From assembly GCF_023061135.1 (NCBI RefSeq), contig NZ_JAKGAN010000001.1, forward strand, positions 496,001 through 560,000: a stretch of DNA of 64,000 bases, in the 5' to 3' direction. The number at the start of each line of letters is the position of its first letter. Position 1 is the first letter of the stretch. The notes beneath the pieces were generated by a model. The model was not told where the DNA came from. It made no database searches and saw only the letters and a list, made by a program, of their open reading frames with translations. Below are positions 20,428 through 31,898 of the stretch, piece by piece. A program made the translations under genes and the position numbers. The DNA comes from Chromohalobacter sarecensis (GTDB lineage: Bacteria > Pseudomonadota > Gammaproteobacteria > Pseudomonadales > Halomonadaceae).

Positions 20428-22704
20428 ATGATCAAGGGCGCGACGCATTGGTACCGAGGGATCGTCCTCTTGTGTGCGCTATTAGTATTGTCCGGCAGTG
20501 CGTGGGGCCAGAGCGCATCCCCGCTGGCGGCACTGTCTGGGGGCGGTAAAAGCCAAGCGTCACAAGATGAGGCGCCATCGAACGAGGAAGCGCGTGCTTC
20601 GTTAGATAGCGTCATCTCGATGCTCGAGGATCAGCAGCGCCGCGAAGAACTGCTCACACAATTGCGCGAGTTGCGGGCTTCTCTGGAGGGCGGCGAGGCC
20701 GAGCCAGAGTCGCCGCGAGGATTGCTGGGTGCCATTGCGGACTCGCTGACCTCGCTAAGCGATTCCGGCGAAGTCGTGACACCACTCGAGTATTGGCAAC
20801 GTCTGGGCGAACGGGCGGGGGACACTCTGACGCAGCGCGTCGCCTCGTTGGAGTCATTGCTGCATCTCGTCGGCGATTTCGCCTGGGTGCTGGGATTGTG
20901 GGGAGGAAGCGCGGCGTTGATGGTGTTCGGTGGGCGCAGCTTGGCTAAGCGCATGAACATGCAGCTCACGCTCGGCGCGGAACCGAGCACCTGGATGTTG
21001 ATACGCCATATGTTGCGGCGCTTGCTACCCTGGGGACTCGCCTTCGGTCTTACCCTGGGCGTCGTGCACGGCATGGCATCTACGCTGGGGATGACGCTGG
21101 CGATGGTGATCGCTTACATCACCCTGTGCGGGATTTTGTTCACCGCCGTGTGTGAGGTCGTCTTCTCGCTGTTTGCTAACGGCCATCGCCGCGTTGCCTT
21201 GCGTATTCTGCATCGCCGGGCCGCTCGCTGGCTGTTCATCATCGGCGCGCTGGTCGCTTTGGGCGATGCCTCGAATGCCTCGGAGCTACGCTCGGCTCTG
21301 GGAACGTCGCTAGCGGAAATGGTCTCGATGCTGTCCAATGTCACGGCCGCCTTGTTGACGGGGGCGTTCACGATCCGCTTCAAGCGTCCGGTCAAGCATC
21401 TGATTCGCAATCGTCCTTATCGTTACCGGCGCGACAAGCGTGCTAGCAGTGAGCTGATCCAGGTGATCGGATCATTGTGGCATGTGCCGATTCTGCTCAT
21501 GGTGGTGGTATCGCTGATCGCGATCCTGACCTCCGAGGGCGACTCGCGCAGCGCCTTCGCCAAGGCCGTCGTGACTGCGGGGTTGCTGGTGATGACCTTG
21601 ATCGTCAATGGGTTGGTGCATCGCCATGCCGAGCAGCCTTCCAAGTTGCGCCGTCAGTCACAGTATCGGCGGCGTCTGGTGCGCTTCGGCTATACCCTGG
21701 TGCACTTGATCAGTTGGTTGATCTTCGCCGAGTTGGCGATGCGTGTTTGGGGGCTGTCGTTGCTGGCCTTTGGTGGAGACGAGGGGATCAGTCAGCGCAT
21801 CGGGCAATCGCTTATCAGCATCGGCATGACGTTGTTGTTGGCATGGTTGATATGGATCCTTGCCGATACCGCGATCGAGCGCGCATTGCTGTCTTCTAAA
21901 CGGGGGCGTAGTGCGCGGGCACAGAGCACGCGGGCACAGAGCACTCGCGCGCAGACCATTACTCCGCTGATTCGCAAGGTGGTCTTCGCCACCATCGTGA
22001 TCATCGCGGTCATCGTCGCGTTGGCCAATCTGGGGGTCAATGTCACGCCGCTACTGGCTGGTGCCGGGGTGATCGGTCTGGCGGTGGGCTTCGGCGCTCA
22101 GACGCTGGTTCAGGACCTGATCACGGGGCTGTTTATCCTTATCGAGGATTCGTTGGCGGTCGACGACTTCGTTGACCTGGGCGGACACATGGGGACGGTC
22201 GAGGGATTGAGTCTGCGTACGGTACGGCTGCGGGATCTGGATGGCATTGTGCATATTATCCCTTTTAGCCAGATCAAGGGCATTCAGAATTTTTCCCGGG
22301 AGTTCGGCGTCGCCTTGATGCGTGTCCGTGTGGCGCATCATATGAAAGTCGACGAAGCGATCGCTATCGTCCGTGAAGTGGCCGAGGAACTGCGTAGCGA
22401 CCCGATGATGCGGCATTACATCTGGTCGCCGCTGGAACTTCAGGGGGTGGAAAGTTTCGATGCTGGCGCGGCGATTCTGCGCATGCGTATGCGCACAGCC
22501 CCGGTCATGCAGTGGGACGTGGCCCGAGCTTTTAACCTGCGGCTCAAGCGGCGTTTCGATGAACTCGGAATGGAGCTCGCCATGCCGCGCATGAGCGTGA
22601 GCCTTGAGCAGTCATCGGGTGAGGCTCCCAATCTGCCAACTGCGAGTGAACCTGCCACGACAGCCAGTGGTGATGTCAGCGATGCACCATCCGATACGAG
22701 TTGA
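20428..22704 (+). CDS. Large MscS-family mechanosensitive channel, YbiO-like
   Basis: Predicted inner-membrane channel of 758 residues that opens on membrane tension and releases solutes on hypo-osmotic shock. The start at 20428 follows AGGTGAG and begins a signal peptide ending at SGSAWGQ. A periplasmic helical region rich in Glu, Arg and Leu comes next, then several extra membrane helices. The conserved MscS pore region lies near residues 535-600: VTPLLAGAGVIGLAVGFGAQ, with LVQDLITGLF and DSLAVDDFVDL following. The beta domain contains IPFSQIKGIQNFSRE. Length and layout resemble E. coli YbiO (741 residues). A 15-base tandem repeat gives the loop sequence RAQSTRAQST before the pore region. 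Such a channel fits a salt-adapted organism. Confidence 0.88.
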   Translation: MIKGATHWYRGIVLLCALLVLSGSAWGQSASPLAALSGGGKSQASQDEAPSNEEARASLDSVISMLEDQQRREELLTQLRELRASLEGGEAEPESPRGLLGAIADSLTSLSDSGEVVTPLEYWQRLGERAGDTLTQRVASLESLLHLVGDFAWVLGLWGGSAALMVFGGRSLAKRMNMQLTLGAEPSTWMLIRHMLRRLLPWGLAFGLTLGVVHGMASTLGMTLAMVIAYITLCGILFTAVCEVVFSLFANGHRRVALRILHRRAARWLFIIGALVALGDASNASELRSALGTSLAEMVSMLSNVTAALLTGAFTIRFKRPVKHLIRNRPYRYRRDKRASSELIQVIGSLWHVPILLMVVVSLIAILTSEGDSRSAFAKAVVTAGLLVMTLIVNGLVHRHAEQPSKLRRQSQYRRRLVRFGYTLVHLISWLIFAELAMRVWGLSLLAFGGDEGISQRIGQSLISIGMTLLLAWLIWILADTAIERALLSSKRGRSARAQSTRAQSTRAQTITPLIRKVVFATIVIIAVIVALANLGVNVTPLLAGAGVIGLAVGFGAQTLVQDLITGLFILIEDSLAVDDFVDLGGHMGTVEGLSLRTVRLRDLDGIVHIIPFSQIKGIQNFSREFGVALMRVRVAHHMKVDEAIAIVREVAEELRSDPMMRHYIWSPLELQGVESFDAGAAILRMRMRTAPVMQWDVARAFNLRLKRRFDELGMELAMPRMSVSLEQSSGEAPNLPTASEPATTASGDVSDAPSDTS
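21916..21945 (+). repeat. 15-base tandem repeat inside the MscS-type gene
   Basis: CGGGCACAGAGCACG (21916-21930) is repeated at 21931-21945 with only the last base changed, encoding RAQST twice, followed by a third partial RAQT. In-frame copy-number change would lengthen a basic loop without breaking the gene. Confidence 0.85.
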
Positions 22705-22740
22705 GCGTGACTGCGAAGGTGGCTATCTAGAAAAAAGGGG

Positions 22741-22754
22741 ATGACGCATGTCAT
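22741..22754. promoter_or_regulatory. Inverted repeat before the J-domain gene
   Basis: ATGAC-GCAT-GTCAT is a five-base inverted repeat around four bases, about 105 bases before the J-domain gene start. It could be an operator; no regulator is recognised. Confidence 0.3.
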
Positions 22755-22858
22755 GGCGTCGCCGTTAAAGGTATGCAGCAAGCGGCCGATGCTCATAGGA
22801 TGCTCGCACGCCACGCGGCGATTACCTATAACGAACAACCCGAAAGCCAGGAGCTGGC

Positions 22859-23875
22859 ATGGCATCATCGCGTTTTACGCCTTTCGAGCGTTTGTTGCTC
22901 AGCAGTCGTAACGAGGCCGATACGGCCGCGTTGTTGTTGCTGGCCTGGCTGGCGATGAGCGATGGCCAGGGCACGTTGAGCGACCGCAAGCGTGCCTTGC
23001 TCGACGAGCTTACCGGGGATTTTCGCCATGACCATGGCTATCAGTTGATCGTCGATCTGGCGAGCGCGTCGGATTTCGTGGCCCTGCAGCTCGCGGCGGA
23101 AGTGTTGCAGCGCTATTATCGTGGGCCACGCCGGGAAACTTTCCTCCGTCAGGCGATTCATGTGGCCACCCACGAAGGGGCATTGGCAGCCGGTCAGCAT
23201 CATGTCTTGCGTTTTCTGGCCGACCTGTTGAGCGTAGCGCCCGAGACGTTCGAGGTCTTGTTCCGGGATGTCGCCGGTTACCCGCTAACGGTGCCCGATG
23301 ATCCCAGTGCCGCGCATTACTGGCGTTCACGCGAGAGTACCGATCATCGCCATTCCTCCCGGCAAGGCGGTCACGGCACGCATGGCGAAGATTCTCGAGA
23401 ACATACGGCTGGAGAGAAGGGCAACGCAAAAGACTCGCGAGAGCGTCATCGTAAGGAGCGGCGCTATCGTCAGCGCGAGCATTCCAAAGACGAGCGTGAC
23501 GAAACTCGGCGACGTCGCTGGCGCTGGCGCTGGCGGCGCGAGGACACCGGGCAGCGTGAACAGGCGCATGGCGGTCAGCATTCAGGCGAGGACAAGCGGC
23601 GCCGCGAGGGATTTTCCCATGAGGGCTTTGCCCACGAAGGTGCACAGGCCAAGGGGCATGCCGCGGGGAATGAAAAGGTCCAGCGGGCATTGGCCGTGCT
23701 GGGTTTGATGGAAAACGCACAGAAGAGCGATATCAAGCGCGCTTATCGGCGTCTGGCTCAAAAATACCATCCCGATCGCTATCATGCGCAGAGTCAGGAG
23801 GCGATGGTGACGGCCTCGCTGCGCTTTCAGCGAATCAAGAACGCTTACGATTATTTGATGCGCCAATATGCGTGA
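22859..23875 (+). CDS. J-domain protein with N-terminal TerB/DjlA-like domain
   Basis: Predicted Hsp70 co-chaperone of 338 residues. Residues 1-145 are helical and resemble the TerB-like domain of DjlA (TAALLLLAWLAMSDGQGTLS). Residues 150-265 form a strongly charged linker of His, Arg, Glu and Gly. A C-terminal J domain from about 272 contains the DnaK-contacting HPD in LAQKYHPDRYHAQ. Unlike DjlA, which has an N-terminal membrane helix, no membrane anchor is visible. The start has AGGAG upstream. It overlaps the next gene by eight bases, and that gene encodes a membrane-anchored J-like protein, so the two are probably a functional pair. The client is unknown. Confidence 0.85.
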   Translation: MASSRFTPFERLLLSSRNEADTAALLLLAWLAMSDGQGTLSDRKRALLDELTGDFRHDHGYQLIVDLASASDFVALQLAAEVLQRYYRGPRRETFLRQAIHVATHEGALAAGQHHVLRFLADLLSVAPETFEVLFRDVAGYPLTVPDDPSAAHYWRSRESTDHRHSSRQGGHGTHGEDSREHTAGEKGNAKDSRERHRKERRYRQREHSKDERDETRRRRWRWRWRREDTGQREQAHGGQHSGEDKRRREGFSHEGFAHEGAQAKGHAAGNEKVQRALAVLGLMENAQKSDIKRAYRRLAQKYHPDRYHAQSQEAMVTASLRFQRIKNAYDYLMRQYA

Positions 23876-24290
23876 TCTTTATCGACGATTGGACATCCAC
23901 GTCTCGGCGAGTGACGCGGACATCGCACGAGCCATTGCGCGTTGCCAGAATCAGGCCGTCAAGACGGACGCTGAAGACGTCTTGCGCGCCGAATCGCGTA
24001 AGCGTGAATATGACCAACTCTATGGCACCTTGACGGGCATTGGGCTGCTGCGTGCGCGTATGGGGTTGAGCCATGCGCCGTATTGGAGCGGCAATGTGGC
24101 CAACGACTTCTCGATCAGCGCCGATGGCGAGTACGCTCGCTATGCAGAGCTAAAGGCCAAGATGGCGCGCGCCGTACACGTCCATGATACCTGGCAGCAA
24201 GTGCGCAGGATGATGCTATGGAGCGGCGGGATTTCGCTGGCTACGGGCATCGGCGTGGCGTTGCTGGTGTTTGCGCCGGATCTTTTCTGA
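23868..24290 (+). CDS. Small membrane protein with HPD-less J-like domain
   Basis: A 140-residue protein that I cannot assign to a named family. The first 55 residues look like a J domain (MRDLYRRLDIHVSASDADIA, later AESRKREYDQLYG, which matches the end of helix IV in J domains), but the helix II/HPD/helix III section is shortened and no HPD is present, so it should not stimulate DnaK in the usual way. One membrane helix lies at the C terminus (LWSGGISLATGIGVALLVF). The ATG is inside the end of the upstream J-domain gene (eight-base overlap), indicating translational coupling. A plausible inference is that it tethers or regulates its neighbour at the membrane. Confidence 0.75.
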   Translation: MRDLYRRLDIHVSASDADIARAIARCQNQAVKTDAEDVLRAESRKREYDQLYGTLTGIGLLRARMGLSHAPYWSGNVANDFSISADGEYARYAELKAKMARAVHVHDTWQQVRRMMLWSGGISLATGIGVALLVFAPDLF

Positions 24291-24307
24291 TCCCAGACCA
24301 TAGGTCG

Positions 24308-24336
24308 TTGAGGAACCCTGCGCTACCCCCTACAAT
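24308..24336 (+). promoter_or_regulatory. Sigma70-type promoter upstream of cyoA
   Basis: TTGAGG (24308-24313), a 17-base spacer and TACAAT (24331-24336) make a near-consensus promoter just after the J-like gene. Transcription would begin about 485 bases before cyoA, giving an unusually long leader. Confidence 0.6.
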
Positions 24337-24780
24337 CGTATGAGCCTTTGCTCAGTCAAGAGGCTTAGGGTGCGACACGGCTGCGGCAATTAGTCGCTTC
24401 TATTTCGCCTTATTTTGCTTCAGAATGCCGCCCCGTCGGTTCTCCCTGCTTGCTGCTCGTGTTCGCCCAGGTGGCGATTCTTTCGCAGGCAGGCCAGGGG
24501 CGAGATGGCGTAAGCGATGTATGCTCGTTTATGGCGAAGATATTCACCATTACCTAGCATGCGCGGTACGCCCAACCTTCAGAGCGCATCACACTCGCGT
24601 CATTGGCAGCCGGACAACCGGTGGCTGGTCGGAATGCATGCCATGGGGCGTTTCCAAGTGGTCAGCAAGGCACGAGCCGACCATTTGGACACGCTCCAAG
24701 TCGCTGATGTTCCGTTGGCGAATGTGCCATTCCATTTTGACCGCCGGACCTAACGGGTCGCCAGCGGAGGAAATCATTCA
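24337..24780 (+). other. Long leader region before the cyo operon
   Basis: About 440 bases with no convincing gene. Open frames at 24425-24784 and 24517-24753 have no usable ribosome-binding site and unnatural composition. The end of the stretch holds GGAGG (24766-24770), which serves the leader ORF. No classical terminator or known riboswitch was recognised. Confidence 0.45.
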
Positions 24781-24831
24781 ATGAGCAAGCGCTGCAACGT
24801 CTTCCCATGCTTGAGTGAGGCCATGCAATGA
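24781..24831 (+). CDS. Possible 16-residue leader peptide coupled to cyoA
   Basis: ATG at 24781 opens a 16-codon frame, [16 protein letters not shown], whose TGA overlaps the cyoA ATG in the arrangement ATGA. A GGAGG ribosome-binding site lies ten bases upstream. The peptide has two cysteines (positions 5 and 10). The stop/start overlap is the classic geometry of translational coupling, although cyoA also has a GAGG site of its own seven bases before its ATG. A regulatory role is inference; the frame could be fortuitous. Confidence 0.45.
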   Translation: MSKRCNVFPCLSEAMQ

Positions 24832-25736
24832 GAATGAAGAAGAACCTGGGATGGCTCGGTATCCTGCCCTTGATCGCAGTGCTGCTTAGTGGCTGTGACG
24901 GGGCGCTTGTGGATCCCAAGGGCCAGATCGGGGTAGAGCTGAAATCACTGATCATTACTGCCTTCTGGCTGATGATGATCGTAGTGATCCCCGTTATCGT
25001 CATGACGGTGGTTTTTGCTTGGAAATATCGGCATAGCAACCATGCCGCCAAGTACATGCCGGACTGGGCGCACTCCAACAAGATCGAAGCGGTCGTGTGG
25101 CTCGTACCCTGCGTAATCATCCTGTTCCTGGGGATCATTACCTGGAAAACGTCACATTCACTGGACCCGCACAAGCCGATCGAATCCGACGCCGAGACCA
25201 TGGAAGTAGAGGTCGTGGCCCTGGATTGGAAGTGGCTGTTCATCTATCCCGAGCAAGGCATCGCGACGGTCAACGAAGTGGCCATGCCCGTCGATGTCCC
25301 GGTCCATTTCCGCGTGACCTCGGCCTCGGTGATGAACTCGTTCTTCATTCCCACGCTGGGAAGTCAGATTTACGCCATGGCCGGCATGGATAACGACGTT
25401 TACCTAGTCGCTAACGAAGAAGGCGTCTACGACGGCAAGTCCTCCAACTACAGTGGCGAGGGTTTCTCGGAGATGACCTTCGATGCGCATGCCATGTCGC
25501 AGGATGACTTCGACGCCTGGGTCGACAAGGTGGGGCAGTCGTCCGAAACGCTCTCGTATGACGGGAGTTATCAAGAGTTGGCGGAACCGTCCACGGACCA
25601 TCCTGTGGAGTATTTCTCCGACGTAACGTCAGACCTGTACCGCGACATCGTCGAGAGTTTCCATGGCGGCAACGGTGAAGGTGGACACGATGGCGGCCAT
25701 GGCGAGACGTCCATGAGCGCAGAGGCAGCGGAGTAA
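24828..25736 (+). CDS. cyoA: Cytochrome bo-type ubiquinol oxidase subunit II
   Basis: Subunit of the terminal heme-copper quinol oxidase in the inner membrane, 302 residues. The signal sequence ends in a lipobox LLSGC, then two membrane helices follow, then the periplasmic cupredoxin-like domain ([21 protein letters not shown]). The CuA ligands of cytochrome c oxidases are absent, as expected for a quinol oxidase. It is first of cyoABCDE, with four bases between its stop and the cyoB start. The start at 24828 has GAGG seven bases upstream and overlaps the stop of a possible leader peptide; ATG 24834 is an alternative. Confidence 0.95.
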   Translation: MRMKKNLGWLGILPLIAVLLSGCDGALVDPKGQIGVELKSLIITAFWLMMIVVIPVIVMTVVFAWKYRHSNHAAKYMPDWAHSNKIEAVVWLVPCVIILFLGIITWKTSHSLDPHKPIESDAETMEVEVVALDWKWLFIYPEQGIATVNEVAMPVDVPVHFRVTSASVMNSFFIPTLGSQIYAMAGMDNDVYLVANEEGVYDGKSSNYSGEGFSEMTFDAHAMSQDDFDAWVDKVGQSSETLSYDGSYQELAEPSTDHPVEYFSDVTSDLYRDIVESFHGGNGEGGHDGGHGETSMSAEAAE

Positions 25737-25740
25737 GATT

Positions 25741-27720
25741 ATGTTCGGAAAACTCAGCCTTGAGGCTATTCCTTACCACGAACCGATCCTCGTCATGACC
25801 GCGCTTGTCATGGCGCTGGGCGGGTTGGTCGTGGTCGGTGCCCTCACGTATTTCAAGAAGTGGAAGTGGCTGTGGACGGAGTGGATTACCTCCGTCGACC
25901 ACAAGAAACTGGGTATCATGTACTTCCTCGTGGCGTTGGTCATGCTGCTGCGCGGTTTCGCCGACGCCATCATGATGCGCACCCAGCAGGCCTTGGCCGC
26001 CGGGGGCTCCGAGGGTTACCTACCGCCTGAGCATTACGATCAGATCTTCACCGCGCATGGTGTGATCATGATCTTCTTCGTGGCCATGCCCATGGTCATC
26101 GGCCTGATGAACCTGGTCGTGCCGCTGCAGATCGGCGCGCGCGACGTCGCTTTCCCGTTCATGAACAACCTGAGCTTCTGGCTGTTCGTCGCGGGCGTCG
26201 CACTGACCATGATATCGCTGCTCATTGGTGAGTACGGCAAGACGGGATGGTTGGCCTACTCACCATTATCGGGAATAAAGTACAGTCCCGGCGTAGGGGT
26301 CGATTACTGGATATGGGGACTACAGATATCGGGGATCGGCACCACCCTGACCGGTATCAACTTCTTCGTCACCATTCTGAAGATGCGCACCAAGGGCATG
26401 AAGTTGTTCCGCATGCCGATCTTCACTTGGACATCGCTGTGCGCGAACATCCTGATCATTGCTTCTTTCCCGATCCTGACCGCGACCATCGCACTGCTGA
26501 CACTCGATCGTTACCTGGGGATGCACTTCTTCACCAACGATATGGGCGGCAACATGATGATGTACGTCAACCTCATCTGGGCCTGGGGCCATCCAGAGGT
26601 GTACATTCTCATCCTGCCGGCGTTCGGGGTGTTCTCTGAGGTCATCGCGACCTTCGCCAAGAAGCGTTTGTTCGGTTACAACACCATGGTCTGGGCGACG
26701 GCGTGTATCACCATCCTGTCGTTCGTCGTGTGGCTGCACCACTTCTTCACCATGGGGGCGGGGGCCAACGTCAATGCCTTCTTCGGTATCGCGACGATGA
26801 TCATCGCCATTCCGACCGGGGTGAAGATCTTCAACTGGCTGTTCACCATGTATCGCGGCCGCCTGGAGTTCACTTCGCCGGTACTCTGGACACTGGGCTT
26901 CATCATCACCTTTACCATCGGTGGCATGACCGGGGTGATGCTGGCCGTGCCGGGTGCGAACTTCGTGCTGCATAACAGCCTGTTCGTCATCGCTCACTTC
27001 CACAACGTCATTATCGGCGGCGTGGTGTTCGGCATGCTCGCGGGTCTGACCTACTGGTTCCCGAAGGCCTTCGGCTTCACGCTCGATGAAAAGTGGGGCA
27101 AGCGTTCCTTCTGGTGCTGGATCATCGGTTTCTATCTGGCCTTCATGCCGCTCTATATCTTGAGCTTCATGGGTGCGGTACGCCGCATGCAGTCATACGC
27201 CAACGCCGATTGGCAGCCGCTGATGATCGTGGCGTGGGTGGGTGCCGTCCTCATCCTCTGCGGTATTGTCTGCACCGTGATTCAGTTCATCGTGAGTATT
27301 CGCGATCGCGAGAAGAATGCCGATATCACGGGCGATCCGTGGGACGCGCGCACGCTGGAGTGGTCAACGTCTTCTCCTGCACCGTTCTATAACTTCGCTC
27401 ACTTGCCCAATGTCGGCTCTGTCGATGCCTTCTGGGAAGCGAAGAAAGAGAAGGGCATGGCGGCGGACAAGCCGACCCAGTACGAAGACATTCATATGCC
27501 GAAGAACACCGTGGCAGGACCGATCATCGGCCTGATCAGCATCGTGTTCGGGTTCGCGTTGGTCTGGCATATCTGGTGGCTGGCTGGTGTAGGCGCGATC
27601 GGCATGTTCGTGGCTTTCCTGATGCGTGTTTTCAACGACGACATCGACTACTACGTCCCGGCGGCGGAAGTCGAGCGTATTGAGCGCGAGCACCACAAAC
27701 GGCTGGAGATGCAGGCGTAA
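25741..27720 (+). CDS. cyoB: Cytochrome bo-type ubiquinol oxidase subunit I
   Basis: Catalytic subunit that reduces oxygen to water and pumps protons, 659 residues with many membrane helices. Heme-copper ligands are visible: a heme histidine in [15 protein letters not shown], the copper B histidine in [17 protein letters not shown] with the cross-linked tyrosine, the histidine pair in [12 protein letters not shown], and the last two heme ligands in [14 protein letters not shown]. The N terminus and the extra C-terminal helices match the bo3 type. It lies between cyoA and cyoC with spacings of four and two bases. Confidence 0.97.
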   Translation: MFGKLSLEAIPYHEPILVMTALVMALGGLVVVGALTYFKKWKWLWTEWITSVDHKKLGIMYFLVALVMLLRGFADAIMMRTQQALAAGGSEGYLPPEHYDQIFTAHGVIMIFFVAMPMVIGLMNLVVPLQIGARDVAFPFMNNLSFWLFVAGVALTMISLLIGEYGKTGWLAYSPLSGIKYSPGVGVDYWIWGLQISGIGTTLTGINFFVTILKMRTKGMKLFRMPIFTWTSLCANILIIASFPILTATIALLTLDRYLGMHFFTNDMGGNMMMYVNLIWAWGHPEVYILILPAFGVFSEVIATFAKKRLFGYNTMVWATACITILSFVVWLHHFFTMGAGANVNAFFGIATMIIAIPTGVKIFNWLFTMYRGRLEFTSPVLWTLGFIITFTIGGMTGVMLAVPGANFVLHNSLFVIAHFHNVIIGGVVFGMLAGLTYWFPKAFGFTLDEKWGKRSFWCWIIGFYLAFMPLYILSFMGAVRRMQSYANADWQPLMIVAWVGAVLILCGIVCTVIQFIVSIRDREKNADITGDPWDARTLEWSTSSPAPFYNFAHLPNVGSVDAFWEAKKEKGMAADKPTQYEDIHMPKNTVAGPIIGLISIVFGFALVWHIWWLAGVGAIGMFVAFLMRVFNDDIDYYVPAAEVERIEREHHKRLEMQA

Positions 27721-27722
27721 TC

Positions 27723-28340
27723 ATGACGACGCAAACTGTTAATCAACATGAATCTCATGCTCATGACGAGCATGAGCACCACGATGCTGGTGCCATGAAG
27801 GTATTCGGCTTCTGGGTCTACCTGATGAGTGACCTGGTCATCTTCGGGAGCCTTTTTGCGGCTTATGCCGTGCTCATGAAGGGCACGGCGGGTGGACCTT
27901 CTGGGGCCGATATCTTCGAGCTCCCGCTGATTCTGGTCAGTACCTTCCTGCTGCTGTTCAGTAGTTTCACCTATGGCATGGCCGTACTGGCCATGCATGC
28001 CGATCGTGTGGCGCAGGTGAAAGGGTGGCTGGTCATTACGTTCTTGTTGGGTGCTGGCTTTATCGGGCTGGAAATTTACGAATTTCACCACCTGATCGCC
28101 GAAGGCTTCGGACCGGATCGTAGTGCTTTCCTATCCTCTTTCTTCACGCTGGTCGGTACGCACGGCCTCCACGTGACCTTCGGTCTGATCTGGATGCTGG
28201 TAATGATCGTCCAACTCTTCACGAAGGGCCTTAACGACAAGACGCGCCCGCGAATCATGTGCCTGAGCCTGTTCTGGCACTTCCTGGATATCGTGTGGAT
28301 CTGTGTCTTTACCTTCGTCTATCTGATGGGAGTTCTGTAA
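27723..28340 (+). CDS. cyoC: Cytochrome bo-type ubiquinol oxidase subunit III
   Basis: Integral membrane subunit of 205 residues with five predicted helices, matching E. coli CyoC in length. The N terminus is His/Glu rich, followed by [20 protein letters not shown], which is typical of heme-copper oxidase subunit III. The C-terminal helix contains [20 protein letters not shown]. Its stop codon overlaps the cyoD ATG by one base (TAATG). Confidence 0.95.
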   Translation: MTTQTVNQHESHAHDEHEHHDAGAMKVFGFWVYLMSDLVIFGSLFAAYAVLMKGTAGGPSGADIFELPLILVSTFLLLFSSFTYGMAVLAMHADRVAQVKGWLVITFLLGAGFIGLEIYEFHHLIAEGFGPDRSAFLSSFFTLVGTHGLHVTFGLIWMLVMIVQLFTKGLNDKTRPRIMCLSLFWHFLDIVWICVFTFVYLMGVL

Positions 28341-28675
28341 TGAGCGATGCACATGCTTCCCACGATGGTGGCAACCACGGCAGCGTCAAGTCCTATGTAA
28401 TTGGCTTGATTCTCTCTCTCGTGTTGACGGTCATCCCGTTCTGGATGGTCATGAGTGGTGGCTTCAGCAACATGACTGTCGTCGTGACGATCTCGATCAT
28501 GGCGATTGCCCAGGTATTGATACAGCTGGTCATGTTCATGCACCTGGACTTCAAGACCGAAGAAGGGTGGAACGCAGGGTCCTTTATCTTCACGGCGTTG
28601 ATCCTGGCCATCCTGGTGGGCGGGTCGCTGTGGATCATGCAGAACCTGCACGCCAACATGATGCTTGGTGGGTGA
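28340..28675 (+). CDS. cyoD: Cytochrome bo-type ubiquinol oxidase subunit IV
   Basis: Small membrane subunit of 111 residues with three predicted helices. The start at 28340 is placed by the TAATG overlap with cyoC and by the homologous N terminus ([19 protein letters not shown]). [12 protein letters not shown] is the conserved family core. The longer open frame from 28259 is only the cyoC region read in another frame. The gene overlaps the region encoding the start of cyoE if cyoE begins at 28665. Confidence 0.93.
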   Translation: MSDAHASHDGGNHGSVKSYVIGLILSLVLTVIPFWMVMSGGFSNMTVVVTISIMAIAQVLIQLVMFMHLDFKTEEGWNAGSFIFTALILAILVGGSLWIMQNLHANMMLGG

Positions 28676-28688
28676 GTCGCTCGGCGTG

Positions 28689-29576
28689 ATGCTCAAACCC
28701 TACGTCTCCATTACCAAGCCGGGCATCATCTTCGGCAATCTGATCTCCGTGGCCGGGGGCTTTTTCCTCGCTTCCCAGGGAAGCGTGGATGGCGTGCTCT
28801 TCCTGGCCACGGTCATCGGGATTGCGTTGGTGATCGCGTCCGGGTGCGTGTTCAATAACTACATCGATCGCGATATCGATCGTTTGATGGAGCGCACCCA
28901 AGGACGTGTCACGGTCCAGGGGCTGATTTCACCCGGTATCACGCTGGCATATGGCAGTGTGTTGGGTATTGCAGGCTTCTTGATCCTGGGGCTGGGCACC
29001 AATGCCTTGGCGACGCTGTTCGCCTTGCTCGGGTTCGTCGTCTATGTCGGGCTTTATAGCCTGTATCTCAAACGACACTCGGTGTATGGCACCTTGGTGG
29101 GCAGCTTGTCGGGCGCGGCGCCTCCGGTGGTTGGCTACTGTGCTGTGAGCGGTCAGTTCGATCTGGGTGCGCTGACGCTGCTGCTGATCTTCTGCCTGTG
29201 GCAGATGCCACATTCGTATGCCATTGCCATCTTTCGCTACCAGGATTATCACGCGGCGTCGATCCCGGTACTGCCTGTCACGCGTGGCGTGAGGACGGCG
29301 AAGCATCATATCTTCTGGTATATTCTGGCGTTCTTGGGTGCGACTCTGATGCTCACGCTAGGAGGGTATGCCGGGTATGGCTACTTCGCGGTGGCGGCAG
29401 CGATGGGGCTTTATTGGCTCGTCATGGCGCTTCGCGGTTACCGCACCGGCGACGATCGTGTGTGGGCCAAGAAGGTGTTCATCTTCTCGATCTTCACCAT
29501 CACGGCGCTCAGCATCATGATGTCGATCGACTTTCAGGTGACCGATACCGAAGTGCTGATGACCTCGCTGCGCTGA
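28689..29576 (+). CDS. cyoE: Protoheme IX farnesyltransferase (heme O synthase)
   Basis: Attaches a farnesyl group to heme B to give the heme O used by the bo oxidase. The 295 residues from ATG 28689 match E. coli CyoE (296). Conserved segments of the UbiA-type prenyltransferase fold are [16 protein letters not shown], the metal-diphosphate motif [15 protein letters not shown], and the second loop [17 protein letters not shown]. About nine membrane helices are implied. In-frame ATG 28665 and GTG 28686 are alternative starts; 28689 gives the best match to the family N terminus. A hairpin terminator follows. Confidence 0.94.
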   Translation: MLKPYVSITKPGIIFGNLISVAGGFFLASQGSVDGVLFLATVIGIALVIASGCVFNNYIDRDIDRLMERTQGRVTVQGLISPGITLAYGSVLGIAGFLILGLGTNALATLFALLGFVVYVGLYSLYLKRHSVYGTLVGSLSGAAPPVVGYCAVSGQFDLGALTLLLIFCLWQMPHSYAIAIFRYQDYHAASIPVLPVTRGVRTAKHHIFWYILAFLGATLMLTLGGYAGYGYFAVAAAMGLYWLVMALRGYRTGDDRVWAKKVFIFSIFTITALSIMMSIDFQVTDTEVLMTSLR

Positions 29577-29603
29577 TCTCGCCTAACGTGCTCGAAATGA
29601 AAA

Positions 29604-29632
29604 GCCACGCCATATAACGGCGTGGCTTTTTT
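29604..29632. terminator. Bidirectional terminator between cyoE and thiC
   Basis: Eight-base stem GCCACGCC (29604-29611) and GGCGTGGC (29619-29626) with a seven-base loop, six T residues on the right and four A residues on the left. It can stop both convergent transcripts. Confidence 0.9.
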
Positions 29633-29647
29633 CGTCTTACGGGCGTG

Positions 29648-31573
<1,926 letters not shown>

Positions 31574-31655
31574 TCATGACGCAAGTCAGGCCGGCGCACA
31601 GCGTAGGCGGGAGAAGTAAACAACGACGGATGACGTCCCGACGCTGCGGACTCCG

Positions 31656-31766
31656 CTTGATCCCTACGCCGGTACTAGCCGGGTCAGGTTCGTCGGGATC
31701 CGCCGTGGCACACGCCTTGTTGGCGAGCGCAGGACGATCTCAGCCGGTTCCACCGGCACCCCGTCA
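31656..31766 (-). ncRNA. TPP riboswitch (THI element) of thiC
   Basis: On the minus strand the leader shows the conserved order GGGGTGCC, then GGCTGAGA, a variable stem, and GATCCCGACGAACCTGACC with the complementary return GGTACTAGCCGGGTCAG on the plus strand, closing with GTAGGGATCAAG. These are the two sensor helices of the THI box for the pyrimidine and pyrophosphate parts of TPP. About 95 bases separate it from the thiC start; whether it acts on translation or transcription is not decided by sequence alone. Confidence 0.93.
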
Positions 31767-31898
31767 AGCTGTCGTCTAGAGTCTATCAAGGTATTGGCTG
31801 AATGAGATCCCCCTGTGCAACGCGTGCGACGACCGGGACGTCAAATCCTCATTTGCGTGCTAATGTCCTAGGGAGAACACAGCAAAGGAGCGTTGAGC

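Noticed and set aside
24425-24784. Plus-strand frames in the cyo leader
   Set aside because: No ribosome-binding site, biased composition and no family resemblance; treated as leader sequence.
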